Counted from the first letter of the stretch, positions 51,667-61,482 are shown. The stretch: 64,000 bases of DNA from an uncultured Alphaproteobacteria bacterium (GCA_934234055.1 CAKQGY010000008.1:3234-67233); one strand, 5' to 3'. Translations and numbers: made by a program. The notes: generated from the letters alone by a model not told the origin.

Positions 51667-52689
51667 TTAGTCCTTTCCTATACCGGATACTTCGGCAATA
51701 TCCGTTGTGATTTTTGTTTGGCGATTCCGACGATAAACTTTATTCAGATTATCCAGCATTTCCCCTGCATTCCGGGTTGCGTTATCCATTGCCATCAGGC
51801 GTGCGGCATTATCCGATATTTCGGATTCCAGAAGCACCCGATAAATATACGCCGACAGATAGCTCGGCAGCATATCCTGCAACAGGGAAACTGTCGACGG
51901 TTCATAGTCATATAAATAAGGTGAGCGCTTACCGGACGCTAAATCCGTTTTAAAGATAATGTTCCTCAAAGAAGGCAGGACTTCAGCCCCACCGATTGCT
52001 TTCAAAAAAGAACTGGGTTTGACTTTTTGCTTTATTTGCGCCGTATCACCGATTAAAAACGCCCATGGATTTTCTTTCAAGAACATCTTAGCCGGAATAA
52101 ATTGATCAATGGTCGGGTGCTGGGACACCAAAGAATTAAACTGATTATATACGATCAAGCAAACATCAAATGCTCCGTGTTCAAAAGCACGCATAATCTC
52201 GGAAGAAAACTGCTCAGCCAACGCCGGAACAGTTTCAGCAGTCGTTTTTTTCTGGCGAAAAGCCGATATATCCATATCTGGATAGAATCGTTTTAGAAGA
52301 GGTAATCCCCGCAGACCATAGGACATCAAGCGCACTTCTTTCCCCTGCTCTATCAGATAGTCAACTATCTTTTTGGTTTGTTGAGCCACTTGAATTTGCG
52401 AGGCCCCCGATAAACCATTATCCGAAGTAATTGTCAGCACCCAGTATTTTTGAGCCATTGGATTATCTTGCAGCAACGGCGGCAATGCATATGGGTTGCC
52501 CTGCTCCAACACAGCCCGCACCAACCGACGCACAACACGATTGCTTTCGTCCGCATACGGGACGGATCGCAAAAAAGTGGCATGCTTTTTCTTTAACCGC
52601 GACACAGCCACCATTTTCATAGAGGCAGTCAACTGACGCGTTGCTGTCACGGAAGAAATGCGATCTGCAATTTTTTTGAGTGAGCTCAT
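51667..52689 (-). CDS. atpG: F1-ATPase gamma subunit, enlarged
   Basis: The 340-residue shaft subunit is longer than the usual 285-300. Both coiled-coil ends are clear (KIADRISSVTATRQLTASMKMVAVSRLKK in part; NAARLMAMDNATRNAGEMLDNL). The middle Rossmann part is changed: ITSDNGLSGASQ replaces the usual TSDRGLCGGFN, and extra segments lie at about 210-270. The start overlaps the atpA stop by 4 bases. Confidence 0.9.
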   Translation of the reverse strand: MSSLKKIADRISSVTATRQLTASMKMVAVSRLKKKHATFLRSVPYADESNRVVRRLVRAVLEQGNPYALPPLLQDNPMAQKYWVLTITSDNGLSGASQIQVAQQTKKIVDYLIEQGKEVRLMSYGLRGLPLLKRFYPDMDISAFRQKKTTAETVPALAEQFSSEIMRAFEHGAFDVCLIVYNQFNSLVSQHPTIDQFIPAKMFLKENPWAFLIGDTAQIKQKVKPSSFLKAIGGAEVLPSLRNIIFKTDLASGKRSPYLYDYEPSTVSLLQDMLPSYLSAYIYRVLLESEISDNAARLMAMDNATRNAGEMLDNLNKVYRRNRQTKITTDIAEVSGIGKD

Positions 52690-54497
52690 ATCAATTTCTT
52701 TGCATCCTCAAAATAATCACAGTATTTTTGCACAAACTCGGTCAACTGTTTTTCAACCCTTTCGGTCAACCCCCCGGGGTTTGTTATCTCTCCGGCCAGA
52801 GCTGTCCCTTGCAGGTGTAAACGCGTCAATAATCCGTCCAAAAATGAAGTAATTTCAGTGATTTGTAGTTTATCCAAAAAGCCATGTGTCCCAACCCACA
52901 AAGAAATAACCTCTTGTGCCGGTGTCAACGGATGATAGGGCAATTGTTTCATAACCTCGGTCAAGCGCGCCCCCCTGTTAAGGAGTGCTTGGGTTGTCGG
53001 ATCCAAATCAGAAGACAATTGAGCAAAACTCATCATCTCACGATACTGGGATAAATCCAATTTTAACGATGCGGACACCTGCTTCATAGATTTACTTTGT
53101 GCCGCCGATCCCACACGACTGACCGACAACCCGACATTGACAGCAGGTCGAACACCTTGGTGGAATAAGGTGCTTTCCAAAAAGATTTGCCCGTCAGTAA
53201 TGGAAATCACATTCGTCGGAATATAGGCCGAAACATCACCTTCTTGTGTTTCAATAACAGGGATAGCCGTCAAGGATCCACCACCATTTTTCGCATTCAT
53301 TTGAGCCGCCCGCTCCAGCAGACGTGCATGAAGATAGAAAACATCTCCCGGATAAGCTTCACGTCCCGCCGGCCGTTTTAGTAAAAGAGACATCTCTCGA
53401 TAGGCCACGGCATGCTTGGATAAATCGTCATAGTAAATAATCGCATGCATTCCGTTATCCCGAAAATATTCGCCGACGGCACAACCCGCGTAGGGAGCCA
53501 AGTATTGTAAAGACGCACTGTCCGAAGCTGTGGCCGAGACGACAACCGTATAGTCCATAGCGCCCTTTTCCTGTAATGTCCGAACTACATCACGCACCGT
53601 AGATTGCTTTTGCCCGATGGCCACGTAAATACAAAAAAGCTTATCCTCTTCGCTTTTGGCGCGTTCATTTGCCGCTTTTTGACTTAAAATTGAATCTATG
53701 ATTAAAGTGGTTTTGCCTGTCTGCCGATCCCCGATAATCAATTCGCGTTGACCACGACCAATCGGAACCAGAGAATCAATGGCTTTAATCCCCGTTTGAA
53801 CAGGTGTGATCACTTTATCTCGCTCAACAATCCCCGGTGCCGGAGCAAAAATCGGCCGCCGTTCCATTAATCGTAATGTTTCTTTATTATCCAACGGATT
53901 ACCCAAAGGATTAATGACACGCCCCAACAAAGAAAGGCCTACCGGCACGGTGTTCATATGACCGCTGCAAAAGGCTTGATCGCCCTCGCGAATCGTATCG
54001 GCATTTTCAAAAATAACAATATCAGTATCGACTGCATTCAAATTAAGCGCCATACCCTCAGCCCCCGATGCAAACGAAACGCGTTCCCCTGACATCACAT
54101 TATTCAGTCCCCGGACTTTGGCGATTCCGTCGGATACTGATAGAACCGTTCCGACTTCGGTTAAAGTCGGTTCCGGCAAAAATGTGTTGGCTTTTTTATG
54201 AAATACAGAAGCTAACTTCCGAATATTCAACACAGTTGTTTTATATTCTTCCAATTCGGATTGAAATTGTCTTAAACTTCCCAAAGCCGACATATCCAGC
54301 AGTTTATCATTGACTTTGATTGTCATACCGCCCAACAATTTCGGATTCAGGCCGAATGTAATCGTTATCCGCTCCGATTCTAAAACAGTAATTAAATGCC
54401 GACGAATCGTCTCTTGTTGTAAATCCGTCAGCGGATGGATGGTTTCAACAACGACGGTCATTTTTTTTGACTTTTTTTGAATTCTAGTTTGTTTCAT
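52686..54497 (-). CDS. atpA: Fused F1-ATPase delta (C-terminal domain) and alpha subunit
   Basis: A 603-residue fusion. Residues about 13-82 match the C-terminal domain of AtpH: a helix with LTDLQQETIRRHL, then FGLNPKLLGGMTIKVNDKLLD and SALGSLRQF, the D-P-x-L-x-GG-x(4)-G-D...D-x-S-x(3)-L pattern. After a helical link (83-110), a complete alpha follows: GTVLSVSDG (116-124), Walker A GDRQTGKT (256-263), SVSRVGSAAQ with the arginine finger. The N-terminal six-helix domain of delta is missing and cannot be encoded upstream, since leuS begins 137 bases away. ATG at 54497 follows AGGAGAGG; the ATG at 54536 lies ahead of the likely promoter element. Confidence 0.93.
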   Translation of the reverse strand: MKQTRIQKKSKKMTVVVETIHPLTDLQQETIRRHLITVLESERITITFGLNPKLLGGMTIKVNDKLLDMSALGSLRQFQSELEEYKTTVLNIRKLASVFHKKANTFLPEPTLTEVGTVLSVSDGIAKVRGLNNVMSGERVSFASGAEGMALNLNAVDTDIVIFENADTIREGDQAFCSGHMNTVPVGLSLLGRVINPLGNPLDNKETLRLMERRPIFAPAPGIVERDKVITPVQTGIKAIDSLVPIGRGQRELIIGDRQTGKTTLIIDSILSQKAANERAKSEEDKLFCIYVAIGQKQSTVRDVVRTLQEKGAMDYTVVVSATASDSASLQYLAPYAGCAVGEYFRDNGMHAIIYYDDLSKHAVAYREMSLLLKRPAGREAYPGDVFYLHARLLERAAQMNAKNGGGSLTAIPVIETQEGDVSAYIPTNVISITDGQIFLESTLFHQGVRPAVNVGLSVSRVGSAAQSKSMKQVSASLKLDLSQYREMMSFAQLSSDLDPTTQALLNRGARLTEVMKQLPYHPLTPAQEVISLWVGTHGFLDKLQITEITSFLDGLLTRLHLQGTALAGEITNPGGLTERVEKQLTEFVQKYCDYFEDAKKLI

Positions 54498-54514
54498 CAA
54501 TACCTCTCCTTTTT

Positions 54515-54543
54515 GTTTTAGCACAGAGTGCATCATTTCGCAA
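54515..54543 (-). promoter_or_regulatory. Candidate promoter of the F1 operon
   Basis: On the minus strand TTGCGA (54538-54543), 17 bases, TAAAAC (54515-54520). It would give a very short leader to the ATG at 54497. Confidence 0.45.
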
Positions 54544-54574
54544 GAGGAAAATTGATATCTGGGCGGGATAAATC

Positions 54575-54603
54575 TTGACTTGTTCCGAAAAATCAGGTAT
54601 GAT
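54575..54603 (+). promoter_or_regulatory. Promoter of leuS
   Basis: TTGACT (54575-54580), 17 bases, TATGAT (54598-54603), divergent from the F1 operon. Confidence 0.7.
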
Positions 54604-54634
54604 TTGCGACATATTTATTTTCAAGGAGAACCAA

Positions 54635-57148
54635 ATGGCAGAATATAATCACAGACAAATTGAACAGAAATGGCAAAAGTATTGGGATGAGCACAAAACT
54701 TTCCATGCCGAAATTGACAAAAACAAACCCAAATATTACTCTTTGGTGATGTTCCCTTATCCTTCGGGCGCGGGGCTGCATGTCGGACATGCTGAAAACT
54801 ATGCTATTTCTGATATTGTCAGTCGGTATAAACGCATGCGTGGCTTTAATGTTTTGCAACCCATGGGATGGGATGCTTTCGGCTTGCCGGCCGAACGCTA
54901 TGCCGAAAAGACAGGTATGCACCCGGCCGATGTAGTTAAACAAAATGTTGATACTTTCCGCCGGCAATTAAAGGCCATGGGGCTATCTTATGACTGGGAT
55001 CGGGAAATCAACACGACTGACCCTTCTTATTACAAATGGACACAATATATTTTCAAGATTTTATTTGATAAAGGACTGGCTTACGAGGTTATCACCCCAG
55101 TGAATTGGTGTCCGAAATTGGGAACTGTGCTGGCTAATGAAGAGGTCAAAGACGGAAAATATGTAGAAACCGGAGATGAAGTCATTCGCAAACCTTTGCG
55201 CCAATGGATGCTGAAAATCACGGCCTATGCCGAGCGATTATTAAAAGATTTGGACAAACTGGATTGGCCGGAAAGTATTAAAACAATGCAGCGGGAATGG
55301 ATCGGTAAATCCACAGGGGCTGATATCACTTTTAAGGTCGCCGATTCTAATGCCGAGTTTACAGTTTATACCACACGCCCGGACACACTTTTCGGAGCAA
55401 CCTATTGCGTTTTGGCACCCGAACACGCCTTAGTTAAAGAAATTACGACCGATGCCCAACGAGCCGAGGTAGAAGCTTATGTAGAGGCAGCCGGCAAAAA
55501 ATCAGCTCAAGATCGTATGGCCGAATCCAAAGAAAAAACCGGTGCTTTCACAGGGGCCTATGCGATCAATCCGCTCAATGGCAAGAACATACCGATTTAT
55601 ATCGCCGATTACGTTTTAGGTGATTACGGATATGGCGCCATTATGGCGGTACCTGCACATGATCAACGCGACTATGATTTTGCAAAAAAGTTTAATTTGC
55701 CTATTATCCAAGTTATTGAATCCCCTGCCGATTTTGATTTATCACAGGCAGCCTGGGAGGGGGACGGAGCCCTTATCAATTCGGACTTTTTGAATGGTTT
55801 GCATGTAGCTGAATCCAAAAAGAAGATGATTGAATTTGCCGAAACAAAAGGCTTTGGGAAAGGCACTGTCAACTATAAACTGCGTGATTGGCTCTTCGCG
55901 CGTCAACGGTATTGGGGCGAACCGTTCCCGATTATCCATTGTGAGGATGGCACAATTAAATCATTACCCTTAACGGATCTGCCTCTTCTGTTGCCGCCGT
56001 TGCCCGAGTTCAAACCGACAGCCGACGGCGAACCACCCCTGGCACGATGTACAGATTGGGTCAATACCACGGATCCCGAGACCGGAAAACCGGCCAAGCG
56101 AGAAACAAATACAATGCCTCAATGGGCAGGAAGTTCCTGGTATTTCCTGCGCTATTGCGATCCGTATAATGATCATGCTTTAATCAGTAAAGAGGCCGAT
56201 GAATACTGGATGCCGGTGGATTTATATGTCGGGGGTGTGGAGCACGCCGTGTTGCACCTGCTGTATGCACGATTCTGGCAGAAGGTGCTGTTTGATGCCG
56301 GATTGGTTTCAACGGATGAGCCATTTAAACGCCTGGTCAATCAAGGGATGATATTGGCTTATTCTTATCGCGATGATGCAGGAAAATACTATTATCCCAA
56401 GCAGGTAGAACGGCGCGGTAATGACTGGTATGTTAAAGGCACCGACACCCGTGTCAACACCCAAGTGGAAAAGATGAGTAAGTCCCGCTTTAATGTCGTC
56501 AACCCCGATGATGTAGAGCAAGAATTCGGTGCTGACTCTATGCGGTTATATTTGATGTTTATGGGCCCGATTGAGGCGGAAAAGCCTTGGTCTGCCGACG
56601 GTATCAACGGTGTCAATCGCTTTGTCAAACGGGTGTGGAATATCTTTGATATGCCAAACAAGATTCAGGAATCCGGTGATTCCGAGATTACAAAGCTTGT
56701 CCACAAAACGGTCAAAGGTGTAACGGAAGACATGGAAAAGATGACATTTAACACCGCTATTTCCAAAATGATGGAGTTAGTTAATGCCATTTACAAGACA
56801 GAAAAGCCTGTCGCCAAATCCGATATGGAAAGTGTTGTCAAATTGTTGTCTCCACTGGCTCCCTTTATTGCAGAAGAATTGTGGGAGCGTTTAGGACACA
56901 CGGAAAGCATCACTTATGCCCCGTGGCCGACCTTTGATGAAGACTTACTGGTTAAACATGAAATGCCGATTGTTGTGCAAGTTTTGGGTAAAAAACGATC
57001 TCTTTTGACCGTCCCGACCAACATCACACAAGAAGAATTGATAGATTTAGCCAAGCAAGATCCGCATGTGCAGGAATTCATTACCGGCAAGGAAATTGTC
57101 AAAGTGATTTATGTTCCCGGACGATTGCTCAATCTGGTTGTCAAATAA
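54635..57148 (+). CDS. leuS: Leucyl-tRNA synthetase
   Basis: Class I synthetase, 837 residues. HIGH-type motif in PYPSGAGLHVGH (quoted with residues between), editing domain with TTRPDTLFGATYCV, and KMSKS in VEKMSKSRFNVV. The start at 54635 follows AAGGAGAA. Closed by a terminator at 57161-57188. Confidence 0.98.
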   Translation: MAEYNHRQIEQKWQKYWDEHKTFHAEIDKNKPKYYSLVMFPYPSGAGLHVGHAENYAISDIVSRYKRMRGFNVLQPMGWDAFGLPAERYAEKTGMHPADVVKQNVDTFRRQLKAMGLSYDWDREINTTDPSYYKWTQYIFKILFDKGLAYEVITPVNWCPKLGTVLANEEVKDGKYVETGDEVIRKPLRQWMLKITAYAERLLKDLDKLDWPESIKTMQREWIGKSTGADITFKVADSNAEFTVYTTRPDTLFGATYCVLAPEHALVKEITTDAQRAEVEAYVEAAGKKSAQDRMAESKEKTGAFTGAYAINPLNGKNIPIYIADYVLGDYGYGAIMAVPAHDQRDYDFAKKFNLPIIQVIESPADFDLSQAAWEGDGALINSDFLNGLHVAESKKKMIEFAETKGFGKGTVNYKLRDWLFARQRYWGEPFPIIHCEDGTIKSLPLTDLPLLLPPLPEFKPTADGEPPLARCTDWVNTTDPETGKPAKRETNTMPQWAGSSWYFLRYCDPYNDHALISKEADEYWMPVDLYVGGVEHAVLHLLYARFWQKVLFDAGLVSTDEPFKRLVNQGMILAYSYRDDAGKYYYPKQVERRGNDWYVKGTDTRVNTQVEKMSKSRFNVVNPDDVEQEFGADSMRLYLMFMGPIEAEKPWSADGINGVNRFVKRVWNIFDMPNKIQESGDSEITKLVHKTVKGVTEDMEKMTFNTAISKMMELVNAIYKTEKPVAKSDMESVVKLLSPLAPFIAEELWERLGHTESITYAPWPTFDEDLLVKHEMPIVVQVLGKKRSLLTVPTNITQEELIDLAKQDPHVQEFITGKEIVKVIYVPGRLLNLVVK

Positions 57149-57160
57149 AGCAACCACACC

Positions 57161-57188
57161 AAAAAGCCCCGCTGATGCGGGGCTTTTT
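57161..57188. terminator. Bidirectional terminator between leuS and aas
   Basis: 12-bp stem AAAAAGCCCCGC/GCGGGGCTTTTT with a TGAT loop, usable in both directions. Confidence 0.9.
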
Positions 57189-57204
57189 ACGAACCGGATT
57201 GATT

Positions 57205-60200
57205 TTATTGTCCGACTTCTTTCAAAGCCATTTCCTTGGCGGAAACATAGTCAAATTTACCCGTTCCCAACAACGGTGCCTCTTTGACAACGATAATCCG
57301 CGACGGCAAGCCCAGTTCCGTGACTCCCGCCGTTTTGAAAGCCGCAATCAGGGCGTCTTTATTCAAGTCCGGACAGGTCGTAATCAGAACAATCTGTTCC
57401 CCTTTACGAGCGTCAGGCAGGCTGACTGCGCCATGAATAAAGTCCGGCCACTTTTTAGTGATCACGCTTTCAACAGACAGCAATGACACCATTTCGCCAC
57501 CGATTTTGGCAAAACGCTTACAACGGCCTTTAATAAAGATATAGCCGTCCGAATCAATATCGACAATATCACCGGTATCATACCAGCCATCTTTGGGCGG
57601 ATCCAGTTCCAACGGCTTGTTATACCGCATGTAGCCCTTCATAATGTTCGGGCCTTTAATCCAAAGTTCACCACCCTCGGTAATACCGTCAACAGGCTTT
57701 AATTCATATTCCAGACGTGGCAGCAACCGGCCGACCGATCCGAATTTTTGATGCAGGAATGTGTTGACGGAAATAAACGGCGAACACTCTGTCGCACCAT
57801 ACCCCTCCAACACACGCACGCCAAATTTTTCAGACCAGATTTTCCGTGTTTCTTCTTTCAGCTTCTCGGCACCAACTGCCACAATACGCAAACTGTTAAA
57901 GTCATACGGATTTGCGCATTTGGCATAACCGGCCAAGAAAGTGTCCGTCCCAAAGAAAATCGTCGCACGCGTGGAAGCGCATAATTGCGGAATAATCCGA
58001 TAGTGCAACGGCGTCGGATACAGAACTGTCTTCACCCCGACCAACAGAGGCAAAATCGTCCCAGCGCCCAATCCGAACGAATGGAACATCGGCAGGACAT
58101 TTAAAAATACATCTGTCGGATAAATATCAAACCGTGCCGGAACCTGATACGCATTTGACAACAGGTTTTTGTGTGTCAAAAAGACAGCCTTTGGAAATCC
58201 TTCGGACCCGGAAGTAAACAAAATCACGGCCTCATCATCCGGTTTCACCTGCCCGCCGCTTGTTTTCAAATAAGCACGCCGAGGGAATAAAGCCGAGATG
58301 ACACCAATCAATTTATCCTTGAACGTCAAACCGAGTGCCAAATCCTCCAAATAGGCCACATGGATACCGGCTTCGGTTAAAGCCTCCACCATGTGTTCCA
58401 ATTTTGCCAAAGCTACAACCTTTTTGGCGGTTACCACTGTTTTCAACCCCACCGTCCGGCAGGTTGCAATTACCTGTTTCGGTCCCGAAGTAAAGTTCAG
58501 CATGGCCGGCACTTTGCCATAGGCATGCAACCCCAAAACCGTCAACGCACAGGCATTAGAGGTCGGGATCATGATCCCTACATATTTTTCATCAGGGGTC
58601 GTCCGATTGATTAGTTTCCCCAAGATAAAGGACTTCAAAAACACACCTGTGAATGACACAGGCTTGCGTGCCGTATCCTCCAACACCGGCTTAAATCGCC
58701 CCGCCATTTTCATAGAATAGGTCAGTGTTTCAAAAATCGGTTTATCTGTTTCATAACTGTCAAACTGCATGCCCGACATCACATCATAGAGGCGAGAGCT
58801 GGACCGTTCGCGCACTTCTCGAGTCGGCATATCCGAGGGAAAATCATTAAAATAAACCGGCGGTAAAACCGTCATTTTAATTTTCGGGAACCAGCGAAAA
58901 TCCGCTTTTTTACCCAACACGCGTGAGAAAACGGCATGCGCGGCTCCATCGATACGAATCGGCACAATCGGTGCGTTGCCCTTGGCCGCCATCATCGCCG
59001 GTCCTTCATAGATTTTCATACGCGTATGACCACCTTCAATAATCCCTTCGGTAAAAATCATACAAAGCTGATCTTTATTGAGTTCTTCTACCATATCTTT
59101 AATCGCAAAAGGACTGACCGGATCCATGGGACGCACATCAACCAGATTTGTCATAAATTTGACAAACATCTTGTCAATCAGCTGATTATTAATTGCGAAA
59201 ACGATTTTCTTATCAATAAACGCCGAAATCAGTAATACATCCATATACGAAGTATGATTTGTTACAATCAACGCCCGCGAGCCTGCTTTTTTCAGGTTTT
59301 CCAGCCCTTCAATTTTCGCCTTAAACAAATGACGAAAGATTGCACGGAACACATGCCGTCGTGTCTCCACCGGCAACAAGCGCACCATATAAATTGCCAC
59401 AAAGATATTTGCCAGCGCAAAAAGCATTAAAATATGCAATAAATCAAAAAACAACATTAAAAAGCACAATACAATCAGTAAAGCTGACATAATTCCGAAC
59501 GCATTGATAATACTACTGAATGCCATCACTCGTCCCAATAATTTTGTCGGTGTTGTTTTCTGCAACATTGTGTAAAACGGAATGATATAAACCGCCGTCA
59601 AGCATCCCAACGCCAATGTATCGATAATAATCCGCCAATAGCCAAAGCCACCGAACAACATATCATGCACGGTAATAGCTTTAACTTCGGGCATCGCCAT
59701 CGCAACATCACCGGCAACAATCAAATCTATCAGGAACACCGAGACGCCCAATCCGGCCCACACCGTCCATGAAAAAAGATTACCCCGACGAGTCAGGCGC
59801 GAGTAAATAACAGCCCCGATCAAATAACCTGCCGTAAACACGCCAGAAGTTAAAAAAGACACCACAGACCAACGCGCATTCAACACATCATGTCCATATT
59901 TTGCCGAGAACATCAGCAACAGCATTCCCAAGATCCAAAACCATGCGATCCCAACCAGATATGCCCAACGATCAAATTGATGCTTTAAAGAATCCAAAAC
60001 AGGCTCAACCACAGTCCACGGATTGTAAATCAATTTCAACTCCGGATCAGCCGGTTCATCAGGTTTTAACAGCATTGTAACGCCCAGACTAATCAGCGAA
60101 AAAACAACCGCAATTGCACACACAACCTCTGCCGCTGCATCAAATTTTAAAATAGACATCAGCAACAACGTGCTACACCCGGCCCCGACGACAGATAATG

Positions 60201-60630
60201 TTTTCATCCAAGTATTACCCAAATTGAGTTTGGATTTATCAACCACGGCCGGCAATAAAGCGTTATTGACAACACGCAGGCAGGCACCTGTAATCCCCAT
60301 CAACGCCAAAATCACAGTCAACAAGACTCGTGCTTCCAAGAAAACAAATAAAAGTGCTGTCAGCATCAAGCCAACTTCGGATAACCTAATCAGGCGTAAA
60401 AAGCGAACTCGTGAGATTTTATCCGCGATTTGCCCGGCATAAAGACTCGTCCCGCAATAGAACAAAGCATATAAAATTATCGCCGAGATAAAAAATCCTG
60501 TTCCGGCTTGTGTCATTTGATAGGTAACGGTAAACAAAAAGACCGAGCGAATAAAGCTATCATTGACCACAGATAAAAAGTGTGAAACCCATAGCGGGCA
60601 GAACATCTTGCTAAACAGCGTGTTTTTCAT
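57205..60630 (-). CDS. aas: LplT-Aas fusion: lysophospholipid transporter, acyltransferase and acyl-ACP synthetase
   Basis: A 1141-residue protein with three parts. Residues 1 to about 415 are a major-facilitator transporter like LplT. Residues about 430-620 are a PlsC-type acyltransferase with the HxxxxD motif in NHTSYMD (about 455-461) and FTEGIIEGG. Residues about 650-1141 are an AMP-forming synthetase with LFTSGSEGFPKAV (about 808) and GYGATECSP. In E. coli lplT and aas are separate genes; together they flip and re-acylate lysophospholipids. Single-chain versions occur in other bacteria. AAAAGGAG precedes the ATG. Confidence 0.93.
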   Translation of the reverse strand: MKNTLFSKMFCPLWVSHFLSVVNDSFIRSVFLFTVTYQMTQAGTGFFISAIILYALFYCGTSLYAGQIADKISRVRFLRLIRLSEVGLMLTALLFVFLEARVLLTVILALMGITGACLRVVNNALLPAVVDKSKLNLGNTWMKTLSVVGAGCSTLLLMSILKFDAAAEVVCAIAVVFSLISLGVTMLLKPDEPADPELKLIYNPWTVVEPVLDSLKHQFDRWAYLVGIAWFWILGMLLLMFSAKYGHDVLNARWSVVSFLTSGVFTAGYLIGAVIYSRLTRRGNLFSWTVWAGLGVSVFLIDLIVAGDVAMAMPEVKAITVHDMLFGGFGYWRIIIDTLALGCLTAVYIIPFYTMLQKTTPTKLLGRVMAFSSIINAFGIMSALLIVLCFLMLFFDLLHILMLFALANIFVAIYMVRLLPVETRRHVFRAIFRHLFKAKIEGLENLKKAGSRALIVTNHTSYMDVLLISAFIDKKIVFAINNQLIDKMFVKFMTNLVDVRPMDPVSPFAIKDMVEELNKDQLCMIFTEGIIEGGHTRMKIYEGPAMMAAKGNAPIVPIRIDGAAHAVFSRVLGKKADFRWFPKIKMTVLPPVYFNDFPSDMPTREVRERSSSRLYDVMSGMQFDSYETDKPIFETLTYSMKMAGRFKPVLEDTARKPVSFTGVFLKSFILGKLINRTTPDEKYVGIMIPTSNACALTVLGLHAYGKVPAMLNFTSGPKQVIATCRTVGLKTVVTAKKVVALAKLEHMVEALTEAGIHVAYLEDLALGLTFKDKLIGVISALFPRRAYLKTSGGQVKPDDEAVILFTSGSEGFPKAVFLTHKNLLSNAYQVPARFDIYPTDVFLNVLPMFHSFGLGAGTILPLLVGVKTVLYPTPLHYRIIPQLCASTRATIFFGTDTFLAGYAKCANPYDFNSLRIVAVGAEKLKEETRKIWSEKFGVRVLEGYGATECSPFISVNTFLHQKFGSVGRLLPRLEYELKPVDGITEGGELWIKGPNIMKGYMRYNKPLELDPPKDGWYDTGDIVDIDSDGYIFIKGRCKRFAKIGGEMVSLLSVESVITKKWPDFIHGAVSLPDARKGEQIVLITTCPDLNKDALIAAFKTAGVTELGLPSRIIVVKEAPLLGTGKFDYVSAKEMALKEVGQ

Positions 60631-60745
60631 AGTAAAAACTCCTTTTATGTAAAAACAGTTGCATTTATAGCATAAAATGCCCGCTGATACAAGTTTTTTT
60701 TATTCAGAGGCTATTTCACTGATATTTAATGATTATTTTTACATA

Positions 60746-60774
60746 TTGACAATCCGTTTATTTTTCTTTATACT
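60746..60774 (+). promoter_or_regulatory. Promoter placed for a leaderless mRNA
   Basis: Perfect TTGACA (60746-60751), 17 bases, TATACT (60769-60774). The start point would fall at or one base before the ATG at 60782. Confidence 0.6.
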
Positions 60775-60781
60775 ATTTTAT

Positions 60782-61405
60782 ATGCAAAAACAATTAATAA
60801 TTTTGGACTGTGACGGAACATGCTATCCGACAATACCGACTTTTAACGGCACTTTCAAAGCAGCCTTAAAGGCGACAGCGCGTGATTGGCAAATTTCCGA
60901 AAAAGATTATACCGAAATCGGTATGTCTGTCCGTGGCCGGCATCCCGGTATGATGAACTTTATATTGGCTCTGTGCGGTGGTAATATGATTCGTTTCGCT
61001 CAATTCACACAAGATTGGTGCAACAGATTGGATTACTCTTTGATTCAGCCAAACCCAATGTTGGGCCATATCCTGCGGCATACAAAGTTGCCCGTTTGTA
61101 TATTGACAAATAATTGCAAACTGCACCTGGATCATGTTTGGCGTCGCTTATTTCCGTTTAACCCGCCCTACCCGCGGACTTTTACAATTGAAAACACTTA
61201 TGACGGCCACTGGTTCCATCCCAAGCAAGACCCCGACGGTTTCCGGCGTTTTTGTGCCATGAACGAACTGACCCCGACATCAGGCTTGGTTCTTGACGAT
61301 TCAATCGGGATTTTGAAAGTTGCCCAACAGGCCGGCCTAAGCACACGTTTAGTCTCGCCCCAAAGGCCTCTTGCCCTGCATTTAAGGGAATTGGAGAGAG
61401 AATAA
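60782..61405 (+). CDS. HAD family hydrolase, pyrimidine 5'-nucleotidase-like
   Basis: A 207-residue phosphatase. Motif I is ILDCDGTCYP; D9 as counted from the ATG would be the nucleophile. Motif II is CILTNN, motif IV is LVLDDSIGILKVAQQAG. The fold and motifs fit the Sdt1/pyrimidine 5'-nucleotidase group. No ribosome binding site is present and the promoter lies directly upstream, so the ATG at 60782 is preferred over an upstream ATG at 60677, which would precede the promoter. Confidence 0.85.
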   Translation: MQKQLIILDCDGTCYPTIPTFNGTFKAALKATARDWQISEKDYTEIGMSVRGRHPGMMNFILALCGGNMIRFAQFTQDWCNRLDYSLIQPNPMLGHILRHTKLPVCILTNNCKLHLDHVWRRLFPFNPPYPRTFTIENTYDGHWFHPKQDPDGFRRFCAMNELTPTSGLVLDDSIGILKVAQQAGLSTRLVSPQRPLALHLRELERE

Positions 61406-61413
61406 CTTTTTTC

Positions 61414-61442
61414 TTGATTTTCAATTTCGGTTGTGCTATATC
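61414..61442 (+). promoter_or_regulatory. Promoter of fba
   Basis: TTGATT (61414-61419), 17 bases, TATATC (61437-61442), then GAAAGGATG before the ATG. Confidence 0.6.
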
Positions 61443-61482
61443 CAATCTATCACTTGAAACAAACAAATGAAAGGATGAAAAA

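Noticed and set aside
54498..54536. Upstream ATG for the fused atpA
   Set aside because: It would lie ahead of the -10 element, has no ribosome binding site, and the internal ATG has AGGAGAGG.
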